Below, in pieces: positions 9,980 to 19,617 of a stretch of 64,000 nucleotides of DNA. The notes under the pieces were generated by a model. That model had not been told where the DNA came from, made no database searches, and saw only the letters and a program-made list of their open reading frames with translations. Every line of letters begins with the position of its first letter. The first letter of the stretch is position 1. The DNA is from Shewanella glacialipiscicola (GTDB lineage: Bacteria > Pseudomonadota > Gammaproteobacteria > Enterobacterales > Shewanellaceae): assembly GCF_023283485.1 (NCBI RefSeq), contig NZ_JAKILU010000015.1, forward strand, positions 1-64,000, written 5' to 3'. The translations under genes and the position numbers were made by a program.

Positions 9980-11269
9980 TTACCTTAAGCTTTGGCCTCG
10001 ATTTAAACTAATCAGTTTATCGAGTATTCGTTCGCCATCCATGCGAATGCCATTGTGTTCATATTCAGATGTTAACCAATATTTGAGCCTACCGACTTGC
10101 TGGGCCGTTTCTAGACTGTATTGCATCTCTACGAACATATCTTCGCTGTATATCGCCGCCGCGACTGGCACACGATTTTTTGCTAGCTGCTCAAGATTAT
10201 AAAGTGCTGGCCAATCTGCTTTATGGGCCAAGATTTCTGCCGCTGCCTTTAAAGGCATTAAGTGGCTAAATTGGTCAAACATCCATGGGTAAATCATCTC
10301 ACCGGTAAATAACAACGCTTTGCCAACTTGATAGTTAAAGGCTGGGAAGTTTTTTCTAACCCTGTGCGCCGCCCATTGTGAGGCGGAGTGTTGGCAATAG
10401 ATGGCTTCGTGCAGCATAGCAAAAATAGGGTTAGTGTTGTAATCGAGCAGCTGGCCGAAGTGATTTAAAAACAAGGGATTGACCTCAACCCCAGATGCAG
10501 TGTCAATCAATGCTTGTTCAAGTAGGTAATAAACCGATTCTGGTCCTTGCTCCATACCAATATTGATACCAAGTAGCTGCAACATTTCAACCGTAAGCTG
10601 TTCTCCGGTGGCTAAATACACTTCATGTTCACATAAATGCTTTGCTAAGCGTGTGGCCAAGTGTTGCGCATCGTGGAAACGCTGAAAAAACTGCTTGTTT
10701 TTGGCCAGTACTCGTTGATAGGTCGCGAGATAAACGTCATCGGCGCTGCGGGTAAGCGACGGTATGCCGCCGGTAATATAGGCTTCACTAATGCCTTGAG
10801 GCGCCGCGCTTAAATAATGTAAAACGCAAAATCCTCCAAAACTTTGGCCTAGAATTGCCCATTTATCGGCGGGACAGAGTTGTGCTCGAATGGCTTCAGC
10901 ATCGCGTACTATATTATCTGCACGAAAATGGCTAAGGTAATCTGCCTGCGCGACCGGATCTAAATGCTTTAAACTGAGGTGGTTGATGGGCGTTGATAAG
11001 CCAGTGCCCCGTTGGTCGAGTAATAAAACCCGATACTCTTTTAAGGCGCGGCGGATCCAGCCGCTGTTACTGGCAGGACGCATGGCAGCAAACCCCGGAC
11101 CACCTTGAAAAAACACCAGATAAGGTAACTTTTTGTCTTTATTTTCTAGGCTACAGAGTTCTCTGGCAAATATTTGGATTTGTTCTGCGATAGGATGTTG
11201 ATAGTTTAGTGGCAAGGTAAAAGTGTGCTTTTTAGCCAAAACATCAGCAAGAATAATATCGGGTTTCAT
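9980..11269 (-). CDS. Alpha/beta hydrolase, peptidase family S33 (prolyl aminopeptidase-like)
   Basis: This is a predicted cytoplasmic serine hydrolase of 429 residues. The oxyanion motif FFQGGPGF (GGPG at residues 56-59), then LLLDQRGTGLST and the nucleophile elbow GQSFGGFC with Ser143 are the pattern of proline iminopeptidases of the S33 family, which remove N-terminal proline from peptides. A C-terminal His in EYEHNGIR is a candidate for the triad. No signal peptide is visible. The gene is monocistronic and divergent from the metallo-hydrolase at 11454. The true substrate is not shown by the sequence. Confidence 0.85.
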   Translation of the reverse strand: MKPDIILADVLAKKHTFTLPLNYQHPIAEQIQIFARELCSLENKDKKLPYLVFFQGGPGFAAMRPASNSGWIRRALKEYRVLLLDQRGTGLSTPINHLSLKHLDPVAQADYLSHFRADNIVRDAEAIRAQLCPADKWAILGQSFGGFCVLHYLSAAPQGISEAYITGGIPSLTRSADDVYLATYQRVLAKNKQFFQRFHDAQHLATRLAKHLCEHEVYLATGEQLTVEMLQLLGINIGMEQGPESVYYLLEQALIDTASGVEVNPLFLNHFGQLLDYNTNPIFAMLHEAIYCQHSASQWAAHRVRKNFPAFNYQVGKALLFTGEMIYPWMFDQFSHLMPLKAAAEILAHKADWPALYNLEQLAKNRVPVAAAIYSEDMFVEMQYSLETAQQVGRLKYWLTSEYEHNGIRMDGERILDKLISLNRGQSLR

Positions 11270-11453
11270 CAGGTCACCTTAATGGCTGAGGATGCTGTAT
11301 TGTATTTAGCAGATTGTATACAAAACAGTTTATGCTGCAAGCTAGGATTATTTGCTTGGCTTCGGGTTAAGATCAACTTTTTCAATCCTAATTTGAGCCA
11401 TGATGAGTGGCTTAGCGTAATCTATCGCTTATGGATAACACGAGATTGAAGCT

Positions 11454-12098
11454 ATGAAATATCAGATTATTCCAGTGACACCTTTTCAGCAAAATTGCAG
11501 CCTTATCTGGTGTGAGAAAACCAAGCGTGCAGCGGTTGTTGATCCTGGGGGGAACATAGATAGGATCCAAAACGAAGTCGTCAAGCTCGGCTTAGTTCTC
11601 GAAAAAATTCTGCTTACTCATGGCCATATCGATCACGTCGGCGGCGCTAAAGCGTTAGCTAAAGCTGCAAATATTCCAATTATCGGCCCGCATATTGCCG
11701 ATAAATTTTGGATTGAAAACTTACCTAAGCAAAGCCAAAATTTCGGTTTTCCCCATTGCGATGCCTTCGAGCCCGAGCAATATCTACAGGACGGCGACAT
11801 CGTTAATCTGGGCGAACAACGTTTGTCTGTACTGCATTGCCCTGGGCATACGCCGGGACATATCGCTTTTTTCTCTGCTCAATCTCAGTTAGCTTGGGTC
11901 GGCGATGTTTTGTTTAGAAGCTCGATTGGTCGCACTGATTTCCCCCAATCGAACCATCAGGATTTAATTCACTCAATCACCGAGAAGCTTTGGCCTTTGG
12001 GCGCAGAGGTAGCATTTATTCCAGGCCACGGTCCTATGTCCACTTTTGGTGAAGAACGCGAGCATAACCCCTTTGTAGCAGACCAACTTTTGCGTTAA
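11454..12098 (+). CDS. Metallo-beta-lactamase-fold hydrolase (YcbL / glyoxalase II-like)
   Basis: This 214-residue protein of the MBL-fold superfamily carries the metal-binding motif THGHIDHVGG (H56, H58, D60, H61), HCPGHTPGH around residue 125, GDVLF with the bridging aspartate, and a C-terminal FIPGHGP histidine. This set matches the YcbL-type subgroup of glyoxalase-II-like enzymes, which hydrolyse thioesters such as S-lactoylglutathione. It has no signal peptide and no partner genes. It is shorter than true GloB, whose C-terminal helical substrate domain is absent here. Confidence 0.88.
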   Translation: MKYQIIPVTPFQQNCSLIWCEKTKRAAVVDPGGNIDRIQNEVVKLGLVLEKILLTHGHIDHVGGAKALAKAANIPIIGPHIADKFWIENLPKQSQNFGFPHCDAFEPEQYLQDGDIVNLGEQRLSVLHCPGHTPGHIAFFSAQSQLAWVGDVLFRSSIGRTDFPQSNHQDLIHSITEKLWPLGAEVAFIPGHGPMSTFGEEREHNPFVADQLLR

Positions 12099-12250
12099 TA
12101 CAGCACAGTGTATTGAAAATAAATATCACAATTTAGAATGTGCTCTCAAACATACTTTTTTTTGCAACAATAAACACACATTTCGTTCCTCTATATTGTA
12201 TTTTACCTCTAGACTCACATGAGTGATTGCGTGTGTCTACTGAGGTGTTT

Positions 12251-13990
12251 ATGAAAACAAAAACAATGATGAGTGTGGTATTTTCGACGATAGTCGCCAG
12301 TGCCGTGATTACTGCGGTGCTGAGTTTTAATCTTAAATCAAAAGTTGACTTATTTAATGACGCGGCAAGTATTCGATATCAGTCCTATCAGGTCGCTGAT
12401 GAGCTAAGACAAAGTTCAGATGACTTAACTCGCTTTGCTCGTACTTATGCCGTTACGGGTGATGAAAAGTACGAAAAAATGTATATGGATATTTTAGCTA
12501 TCCGTAATGGTGAAAAACCAAGGCCAGAAAAATATCACCAAATTTATTGGGATCTGGTGCTTAATTATGGTGATAAACCCAAACCAGATGGCGCCAAAGT
12601 TGTATTGAAAACCAAAATGCAAGCTCTTGGTTTTTCAGATGAAGAGTTTCGTTACCTTGAAGAGGCTCAACAAAATTCAAATGCTTTAGTGGCTATCGAG
12701 CTGAAAGCGATGAATGCAGTTAAAGGCATTTTTCTCGACCCTAATACTCAAGCGTATACTGTAAAAGGCGATCCTAATATCGTGATGGCGAGGGAGTTAT
12801 TGCATAGTGAGCAATACCATAAAGAAAAAGCCAAGATTATGACTCCAATCGATAGCTTTTTTAGTGCCTTAGATAAGCGTACCGAAGGAGAGGTCGTCCA
12901 TCGGCTGGATAATCTTCATGCTGCGTTGAATTGGGTCCAATTAGTGTTGTTACTTGTTATTTTAGCGGCAGTTAGCGGTTTTGTGATAGTGAAGAGTCGC
13001 ATCGTTACTCCCTTAGTACAAATGTGTCGTGAGTTACTGGATATCCAGCAATCTAAAAATCTTGCACGGAGAATTACTGTGACGACTCAAGGTGAAATCG
13101 GTGAAATTGTAAATCAAATCAATTTGTTTATAGCTTCACTTGCGAATTCATTATCGACGACTGACAGTATTGCAAAAGAGGTTGCTGACTTAGCTAAACA
13201 GACTAAAGCATCGATTCAAATTTCCCGTGAAAGTTCAAATCGCGTGGCAAGAGAGCTGGACGCTAGCGCGAGTGCCATGGAAGAAATGACCACAACACTG
13301 GTTCATGTGAGCGAAAGCACTTCCAATGCTGAAAGCCGAGCGGCTGAAAACGAAACTCATGTCACTGTGGGTCAGCAGACAGTATCGGAAGCACTCAAAG
13401 CGATGTCAGTATTAGAAGGTGCATTCACCAACACCCAAGACTCTATGTTGCATTTGGTCAATGAAAGTACCCAAGTTAGTAATGTGTTGAGTGTGATTAA
13501 GGCTATTGCCGAACAAACTAATTTGCTGGCACTGAATGCGGCGATTGAAGCGGCACGTGCTGGTGAGCAGGGACGAGGCTTTGCGGTGGTGGCTGATGAG
13601 GTGCGATCATTAGCCCAGCGCACTCAAGATTCAACCAAGGAAATCGATGACATAGTTGCAAGTCTTCAAAATCGGACTCATCAAGTGGGCACATCAGTTA
13701 CTCAAGCCGCGACATTAATGCAAAAGGCTGGGGGTGAACTACAACGTATCGTCATCGTTTTTGAGGATATTCGTTCTAGCACTGAAGCCATCCATGGGCT
13801 CAATACTCAAGTGGCCGCCTCGACCGAGGAGCAGTCATTGGTGTCTAAAGAAATAGCCACGAGTATGATAGTGATCCGTGATAATTCCCGCGAGGTATCA
13901 CAGATTATTGAACAAATTGAGTCAACCTCTATTTGCCTCGATAATCAATCACAAATGTTGCGTACTAAAGCGGGAGAATATCAGTTTTAG
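12251..13990 (+). CDS. Methyl-accepting chemotaxis protein with large periplasmic domain
   Basis: This transmembrane chemoreceptor would signal to CheA/CheW. The ATG at 12251 follows GAGG (12242-12245); an upstream in-frame TTG is less likely. The protein has 579 residues: TM1 at about 5-25, a periplasmic sensor of roughly 200 residues with Tyr/Lys-rich helices, TM2 at about 226-246, a HAMP domain, then the cytoplasmic coiled coil with the conserved hairpin [20 protein letters not shown] near residues 422-460. No C-terminal CheR/CheB tethering pentapeptide is present. The ligand cannot be read from the sequence. No chemotaxis genes are adjacent. Confidence 0.93.
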   Translation: MKTKTMMSVVFSTIVASAVITAVLSFNLKSKVDLFNDAASIRYQSYQVADELRQSSDDLTRFARTYAVTGDEKYEKMYMDILAIRNGEKPRPEKYHQIYWDLVLNYGDKPKPDGAKVVLKTKMQALGFSDEEFRYLEEAQQNSNALVAIELKAMNAVKGIFLDPNTQAYTVKGDPNIVMARELLHSEQYHKEKAKIMTPIDSFFSALDKRTEGEVVHRLDNLHAALNWVQLVLLLVILAAVSGFVIVKSRIVTPLVQMCRELLDIQQSKNLARRITVTTQGEIGEIVNQINLFIASLANSLSTTDSIAKEVADLAKQTKASIQISRESSNRVARELDASASAMEEMTTTLVHVSESTSNAESRAAENETHVTVGQQTVSEALKAMSVLEGAFTNTQDSMLHLVNESTQVSNVLSVIKAIAEQTNLLALNAAIEAARAGEQGRGFAVVADEVRSLAQRTQDSTKEIDDIVASLQNRTHQVGTSVTQAATLMQKAGGELQRIVIVFEDIRSSTEAIHGLNTQVAASTEEQSLVSKEIATSMIVIRDNSREVSQIIEQIESTSICLDNQSQMLRTKAGEYQF

Positions 13991-14275
13991 TTTAGCTGCG
14001 GCTCAGTTGCGATAAACAAGAATTATAGTTCCCCCCTTAAGACATGGATGTCTACCCCCTTCACTTGATGCACTTTCACACTGATTTTTGACATCAATAC
14101 TTTTGTGCTCTATTACTCCTTTCAATACGTACACGCCTTTGCTAACTTGGTTATTCAGCGGCTTAATGTAGGGACACGGCAATTTCTCACAATGGCTTAA
14201 TTTTGTGAAAATACTGATTGTGAATACCTATCGTATTGAGTTTTTACCTATCCTAACCCAATGGAGCCCGTGCAA

Positions 14276-15292
14276 ATGGATCACCAAATCGAAGGTTTAT
14301 TAGAGCATTGGTTACCGCTTGCAGATGATGCTTGGGTACTGGCAGTCATCACTCACATTCAAGGCTCTGCCTACCGTAAACCAGGTGCCATGATGTTATT
14401 TCATGAATTTGGCCAAGGCGCAGGAATGTTAAGCGGAGGATGTTTAGAGGCTGATTTACGCCGCCATGCGCAAAAAGCCATGCAAACTAAGCAAGTGATG
14501 TGCGTGACGTATGATGCTAGCGATGAGTCCGATGCCAGTTACCGTCTTGGTTGTGGCGGTATTGTCGATGTTATGTTGGTGCCATTACTGAAAGAAAATC
14601 ATGATTTAGGTTTAGTTGAACTGGTAAAGGCATTTCGTCACGGCCAATCGGGCTTTTATCAATTGCCCTTAGTGAGCGCGGGCTTTGATGCTCGGTTGTA
14701 TCAAGCGGCCTTTTACCCAGCAGAGTTAACGCCTTTTCCTGCCAGTGATTATGTGCGCACGGGTATCTTTAACCAAGAAACGGGTGAGTCGTTAATTATC
14801 CCCCTAAGGCCGAGGTTTCATCTTGGGATTATGGGCGGTGGGATTGATGCCAAACCCCTTGCCGCGATAGCGTATTCTTTAGGCTGGCAGGTGACGGTTA
14901 TTGATAGTCGTACTGCTTATGCTAGAGCGGCAGATTTCCCCCATGCACACATTATCAAACAACCCATTGAAGATATTGCGGCTAGCGTTATCGCATCACT
15001 CGATTGCGTTGTAGTGATGAATCACAACCTTGGGTTAGATGCAGCGGTATTAAAGGTCATTCAGCCTTATGCTTTGGCATATATTGGATTGCTTGGGCCA
15101 GCCCATAGACGCGATAAAGTGCTGGATATAGCAGGACTTAACACTCAATCTTTTTCGGGAGTGTTTTCAGCGCCTGCGGGACTGGCCCTTGGCGGCGAAT
15201 TACCCAGTAGTATTGCGTTAAGTATTTTGGCTCAATGTCATGGTGTGCTTCACGGCGCAACGTTAAAGCAATTAGTTGAGGTTATGCGTTGA
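14276..15292 (+). CDS. XdhC/CoxI family molybdenum-cofactor chaperone
   Basis: Family members bind molybdenum cofactor, promote its sulfuration and insert it into xanthine-dehydrogenase-type enzymes. The N-terminal XdhC_CoxI domain (AVITHIQGSAYRKPGAMMLF, MLSGGCLEADL, YRLGCGGIVDVMLVPLL) is followed by a Rossmann-like XdhC_C domain beginning HLGIMGGGIDAKPLA. The ATG at 14276 has GGAG (14263-14266) nine bases upstream; an ATG at 14261 would add five residues and overlaps that site. The gene is followed by a MocA-like nucleotidyltransferase, with a 4-bp overlap, and by the two enzyme subunits, so it most likely matures that enzyme. Confidence 0.9.
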   Translation: MDHQIEGLLEHWLPLADDAWVLAVITHIQGSAYRKPGAMMLFHEFGQGAGMLSGGCLEADLRRHAQKAMQTKQVMCVTYDASDESDASYRLGCGGIVDVMLVPLLKENHDLGLVELVKAFRHGQSGFYQLPLVSAGFDARLYQAAFYPAELTPFPASDYVRTGIFNQETGESLIIPLRPRFHLGIMGGGIDAKPLAAIAYSLGWQVTVIDSRTAYARAADFPHAHIIKQPIEDIAASVIASLDCVVVMNHNLGLDAAVLKVIQPYALAYIGLLGPAHRRDKVLDIAGLNTQSFSGVFSAPAGLALGGELPSSIALSILAQCHGVLHGATLKQLVEVMR

Positions 15293-15996
15293 TAACACCC
15301 ACAATACCTCTGGAATCTTCGCCTAAGCGATTACTTATCGTGGTACTTGCTGCGGGCCAGAGCCAGCGTTTTGAAGGGGTAAAGTTAGCGCAACTTATTC
15401 CTTCACATTATGCTTTTAGCACAGAAAAATTGCCTATCATCAACTGCCATATTGCCCGCTTGCAGCAACTCGATGGCCTCACTTTAGATAGGGCGCGCCC
15501 AGATGCTCATTCGCCTCAAGTCGCGCCTTTACTCATTATACTTGGCACTCATCATCATATATTACAGCCATTATTAGCTGAGCTTAATTCCCGTCAGCCA
15601 TTTGATGTAGTGATTAATCAGCAGTCGCATACGGGCTTAGCATCCTCTGTTCGTTTGGCGGCAAGTTACGCGCTGGAACAGGGCTTTGATGGCATGTTGT
15701 TAACACTGGCCGACCAAGTTGCGCTGGACGTTGATGATTACCAGCAATTGATTTCGATGTGGCATCAAACAGGTAAAGACGTTGCTGCTTACTATTTAGA
15801 TGATGTCGGTGTACCTGCTATTTTTAATGCCTCAACATTGCCGTTACTCACACATTTGAGTGGTGATCGCGGGGCAAAACCTATCTTAAAACAACAAGAG
15901 AAACTGGGCGCGTTAGTGACAATACCCCTCCCTCGCGCCGCCATTGATATTGATACCCAAGCCGATCTTGCGTCGTGGTTGGCACTTAAGGAGTGA
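15289..15996 (+). CDS. MobA/MocA-like nucleotidyltransferase (molybdenum cofactor cytidylyltransferase type)
   Basis: The protein has 235 residues and starts on TTG at 15289 inside the stop region of the XdhC gene (4-bp overlap). The N-terminal nucleotide-binding loop LAAGQSQRFEG (residues 20-30, with K32 after it) and the metal-site stretch GMLLTLADQVALDVDDY match NTP-transferase-like MocA proteins, which convert Mo-molybdopterin to the cytosine dinucleotide form used by many molybdenum hydroxylases. A stretch of about 30 residues in the middle (DGLTLDRARPDAHSPQVAP) looks like a loop insertion. The operon position supports cofactor tailoring for the downstream oxidoreductase. Confidence 0.83.
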   Translation: MITPTIPLESSPKRLLIVVLAAGQSQRFEGVKLAQLIPSHYAFSTEKLPIINCHIARLQQLDGLTLDRARPDAHSPQVAPLLIILGTHHHILQPLLAELNSRQPFDVVINQQSHTGLASSVRLAASYALEQGFDGMLLTLADQVALDVDDYQQLISMWHQTGKDVAAYYLDDVGVPAIFNASTLPLLTHLSGDRGAKPILKQQEKLGALVTIPLPRAAIDIDTQADLASWLALKE

Positions 15997-15999
15997 GTT

Positions 16000-16518
16000 A
16001 TGGCAGAAGTTTTATCAACCAAAGCAGTCGTCAAGGAAGCGAATACCGCCGCTTCCACCCAGACACTTTCCACCCAGACACTGATCATCAACGGGAAATC
16101 ATTTACCTTAGATGCCGATCCTAAAATGCCAATCCTTTGGGCGTTACGGGATATTTTAGGGCTCACGGGTACTAAATATGGTTGTGGAGCTGGGCTATGC
16201 GGTGCTTGCACTGTGCATTTAGACGGCCAACCCGTACGCGCTTGCTTAACCAGTTTGGGGCAGGCGCAGGGTAAACAACTCACTACCATTGAAGGACTTG
16301 ATAATCAAAAGCTTAAAGATGCATGGGCTGAGTATAACGTGCCCCAGTGCGGCTATTGTCAGGCAGGGCAATTGATGTCAGCTGCGGCGTTAGTAGCGCA
16401 GCATCCGAAACCTTCTGAAGCACAAATCAACTCGGCCATGTCGGGGAATATCTGCCGCTGCGGCACATACCCGCGGATTAAAGCGGCACTGCAAAACTAT
16501 GCCAAACAGGAGGACTAA
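16000..16518 (+). CDS. Molybdenum hydroxylase small subunit, two [2Fe-2S] clusters (IorA-like)
   Basis: This 172-residue electron-transfer subunit has a plant-type ferredoxin cluster motif, [17 protein letters not shown], and a C-terminal cluster domain with CGYCQAGQ and [11 protein letters not shown]. This two-domain form pairs with a large molybdopterin subunit in isoquinoline 1-oxidoreductase and related aldehyde oxidases. The N-terminal about 25 residues ([16 protein letters not shown]) are longer than usual and contain a short direct repeat, [10 protein letters not shown]. The start is 3 bp after the nucleotidyltransferase stop, and the large subunit follows 1 bp after its stop. Confidence 0.93.
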   Translation: MAEVLSTKAVVKEANTAASTQTLSTQTLIINGKSFTLDADPKMPILWALRDILGLTGTKYGCGAGLCGACTVHLDGQPVRACLTSLGQAQGKQLTTIEGLDNQKLKDAWAEYNVPQCGYCQAGQLMSAAALVAQHPKPSEAQINSAMSGNICRCGTYPRIKAALQNYAKQED

Positions 16519-16519
16519 T

Positions 16520-18766
16520 ATGAGTACTTTTACTGCCGTAGAAAATATCAGCCGCCGCGATGTGTTAAAGCTGTTTGGCGCAGTGGGTGGCGGATTAGCA
16601 TTAGGGGCGAGTGGACTAACATGGAGCCCCATGGCGCTGGCGCAGGATAAAGAAGCGCGGCTAAATTTATTTATTGCCATTGGTGAGGACGACAAAGTAT
16701 ATCTCACCTGTCATCGCTCAGAAATGGGGCAGGGGATCCGCACTGGTATTTTGCAAGTATTAGCCGAAGAGTTAGAAGCGGATTGGGATAAAATCGTCCC
16801 TATTCAAGGCTTAGCCGATAAACGTTATGCCAGCCAAAATACCGACGGTAGCCGCAGTATTCGCGAAAATTACGACCGTATGCGTCAGATGGGGGCGATG
16901 GCAAGAGCCATGCTAGAGCAAGCCGCCGCCGCGCGCTGGAAAGTCCCCGTGAGCGAGGTGCATACTGCTCACCATAAAGTGCTGCATGTTAAATCGGGCC
17001 GCTCGGCTAAGTTTGGCGAGTTAGCGTTAGCGGCGTCTGAGCAGGTAGTTCCCGCTGTTGAGTCGCTAACCTTTAAAGACGTTAAAGATTTCAAACAGAT
17101 TGGCGCATCACGCCAAATTGTTGATATGGATGCCATGTTAACTGGGCGCGCAATTTATGGTTACGATATCAAACTCGATGGCATGTTCTACGCTAGCATC
17201 ATGCGTCCGCCTGTGCTTGGGAGCGATGTGGCAACCTTGGATGATACTGCGGCGCGTAACGTGGCAGGAGTATTGGATGTGTATCGTTTGCCCGCCGCTA
17301 AGGGCGCGCCCGCGTTCCAGGCTTTGGGCGGCGTAGCTGTTATCGCTACAAATACTTGGAGCGCCCTTGAGGGCCGCAAAGCATTAAAGGTCACTTGGAC
17401 TGCGTCCGATAATAGCCAGCATGATTCAAGTCTTTATTTGCAAGAGCTCGTCGAGCGGGTGCAGCAAAGCGGTAACGTTGTGCGTCAATATGGTGATGAG
17501 ATTAAAAACTGGCCCGAGGCGAATACGCTAAAGGCGGTTTATACCGTGCCTTATTTAATTCATTCCTCCATTGAGCCGCCTGTAGCGACTGCCCATGTCA
17601 CTGATAAGGGCTGTGAAATATGGGCATCGACCCAAACGCCCCAAAGCACACAGCAAAATGTGGCTGCAGCGTTAGGCATGGAAGAAGAGGCGATTAAAGT
17701 AAATGTGACTCTGCTGGGCGGCGGCTTTGGGCGTAAATCTAAACCTGACTTTAGCGTTGAAGCCGCGCTGTTATCGAAGCAATTTAAGCGCCCCGTTAAA
17801 GTGAGTTGGAGCCGCGAAGATGAAATCCAAAATGGTTATTACCACGCCATCAGCGCGCAGTCCTATCAAGCGTTGTTCGATGCCAACAATAAACCGAGCG
17901 CTCTTTTAGCCCGTACCGGATTCCCGTCCATCAGTTCAACCTTTGCCGAAGGGGTGGAATATCCTTCTGGTGGCGAGCTAGATTTAGGCTTTGTCGATGT
18001 ACCCTTTGCTTTGCCGAATTTAAGATACGAAGCGGTAAAAGCGCAGGCGCACAGCCGCATAGGTTGGATGCGCTCTGTGTGTAATATTCAACATGGTTTC
18101 AGTGTGGGCAGTTTTGTCGATGAAATGGCTCACCGTTCTCAGGTTTCTTGCCCGCAGATGTGGCGTAACCTGTTAGGTGAGGCAAGGCGTGAAACCTTTA
18201 CCGACCAGCAGTTTAAATACGGCAACTATGGCGAAGAGCTTAATCGTCATCCCGTAGATGTGAGCCGCTATTTAGGGGTAATCGATGCGGTTGAAAAAGC
18301 CCAAGCTAAAGCGCCCAAGGCAGGTAAAAATCAGGGCTGGGGTTTTGCCGTACATCGCAGTTTTGTCAGTTATGTTGCTGTGGCTATGCTGGTGGAAGTG
18401 AGCGAGGATAAACAGCTTAAAGTGCTGAATGCCATCGCTGCCATCGATGCGGGCACGATAGTTAACCCCGATAGGGTAAAAGCCCAGACTGAAGGCGCGA
18501 TAGTGTTTGGTCTGAGCTTAGCCTTGATGGGCGAAATCACTTATAAAGAGGGTAAAGTGCAGCAATCGAATTTTCACGATTATCCTTTACTGCGCATGCC
18601 TCAAGCACCGGATATCGAGATCATAATTATTGAATCTGATGCGCCGCCAGCAGGTGTGGGTGAGCCAGGTGTGCCGCCCGTTGCCCCGAGCTTAACCAAT
18701 GCGATTTTTGCTGCCACGGGACAAAGGATCCGCGATCTTCCCGTTAATAAGCTGCTTCGAGTTTAA
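16520..18766 (+). CDS. Molybdenum hydroxylase large subunit, Tat-exported (IorB-like)
   Basis: This is the molybdopterin-binding catalytic subunit of a xanthine-dehydrogenase-family enzyme, 748 residues from the ATG at 16520, which has AGGAGGA just upstream. The N-terminus carries a twin-arginine signal (SRRDVLKLFG at residues 11-20, then a hydrophobic stretch ending PMALAQ), so the complex probably works in the periplasm with the small subunit carried along. GGGFGRKSKPDF and GVGEPGVPPVAPSLTNAIFA are molybdopterin-site motifs, the latter holding the catalytic glutamate. No FAD subunit gene is present, as in isoquinoline 1-oxidoreductase-type enzymes, which pass electrons to cytochromes or other acceptors. 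The substrate is unknown. Confidence 0.92.
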   Translation: MSTFTAVENISRRDVLKLFGAVGGGLALGASGLTWSPMALAQDKEARLNLFIAIGEDDKVYLTCHRSEMGQGIRTGILQVLAEELEADWDKIVPIQGLADKRYASQNTDGSRSIRENYDRMRQMGAMARAMLEQAAAARWKVPVSEVHTAHHKVLHVKSGRSAKFGELALAASEQVVPAVESLTFKDVKDFKQIGASRQIVDMDAMLTGRAIYGYDIKLDGMFYASIMRPPVLGSDVATLDDTAARNVAGVLDVYRLPAAKGAPAFQALGGVAVIATNTWSALEGRKALKVTWTASDNSQHDSSLYLQELVERVQQSGNVVRQYGDEIKNWPEANTLKAVYTVPYLIHSSIEPPVATAHVTDKGCEIWASTQTPQSTQQNVAAALGMEEEAIKVNVTLLGGGFGRKSKPDFSVEAALLSKQFKRPVKVSWSREDEIQNGYYHAISAQSYQALFDANNKPSALLARTGFPSISSTFAEGVEYPSGGELDLGFVDVPFALPNLRYEAVKAQAHSRIGWMRSVCNIQHGFSVGSFVDEMAHRSQVSCPQMWRNLLGEARRETFTDQQFKYGNYGEELNRHPVDVSRYLGVIDAVEKAQAKAPKAGKNQGWGFAVHRSFVSYVAVAMLVEVSEDKQLKVLNAIAAIDAGTIVNPDRVKAQTEGAIVFGLSLALMGEITYKEGKVQQSNFHDYPLLRMPQAPDIEIIIIESDAPPAGVGEPGVPPVAPSLTNAIFAATGQRIRDLPVNKLLRV

Positions 18767-18800
18767 GTACTGCAAAGCAATATAAGTGAAACAGCCGAAC

Positions 18801-18837
18801 AAAAAAGCGTCTAAAAAGCGCTTTTTTTGTTTTTTTA
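18801..18837 (+). terminator. Terminator after the molybdenum hydroxylase operon
   Basis: AAAAAAGCG (18801-18809) pairs with CGCTTTTTT (18819-18827) across a 9-nt loop, and further T-rich sequence follows. Confidence 0.75.
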
Positions 18838-19021
18838 CTACAAAATATTTGCTTGTTAGTTATTTTGCAGGCATTAATGCGGAAAATTTGTAATAGATCA
18901 GGTTTTTGTTACCGTAATAGAGGTAATTTAACCAATGTGTTTACCCACGCGAGCTTAAGACATGAGTTTCAGAGCAGCCAAGGGTATGAACTTCCGTGAT
19001 TGAATAAAAAAGGGGTCATCC

Positions 19022-19513
19022 ATGGAAAATCGTTGGCAAGTCGCTATTTCTGCCGGCCTATTGGCTGCAATTTGGTGTGGCGTCGCAGATGCCTTTCATC
19101 TGGTTACTTGGATTGGCTTTTTAGGTTGCAGCACTTTTTTTGCGCAACCTAAAGCGGGCTTTCAGGGCGTGATGATGGCGTGGTGTACCAATCTGTCGGG
19201 TGTATTTTGGGCTTGGCTCATTATTGCGGGTAGTAGCTTTTTTATCTCGCCGGTATTTGGCCATATTTTTACAGGCATAGCCACATCGGCTATGTGCTTA
19301 CAGGCAAGCTATCAAAAGCTTAGTTTTATTCCTGGTGCCTTTATTGGCTGTTGTATTACGTTTGCGATGGCGGGTGATGTCGCTAATATAGTGCCATCGT
19401 TAATCATCGGTGGTTTATTAGGGTATAGCATGAGTCTGTTAACGGGTCAGTTAGTTTACTTGACACAAAAATGGTCAGCAGCCAAAGATAATTCCGTGTC
19501 GAGTGCGGATTAA
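19022..19513 (+). CDS. DUF1097 family membrane protein
   Basis: The 163-residue, very hydrophobic protein has about five membrane segments. The N-terminal [29 protein letters not shown] and the glycine-rich repeats resemble the DUF1097 family (E. coli YcdZ), whose function is not known. It starts with ATG after AAAAAGGGG at proper distance. It stands alone between the molybdenum hydroxylase operon terminator and an MCP gene. Confidence 0.82.
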   Translation: MENRWQVAISAGLLAAIWCGVADAFHLVTWIGFLGCSTFFAQPKAGFQGVMMAWCTNLSGVFWAWLIIAGSSFFISPVFGHIFTGIATSAMCLQASYQKLSFIPGAFIGCCITFAMAGDVANIVPSLIIGGLLGYSMSLLTGQLVYLTQKWSAAKDNSVSSAD

Positions 19514-19617
19514 CATTATCTTTATTCGGAACTCATAACAGGCATTTCTATAGTAGCATTCTGAGTTATAATGCTGATTTAGCGCCAAATAGTATTTTGT
19601 CCTTAGGAATTATAACA

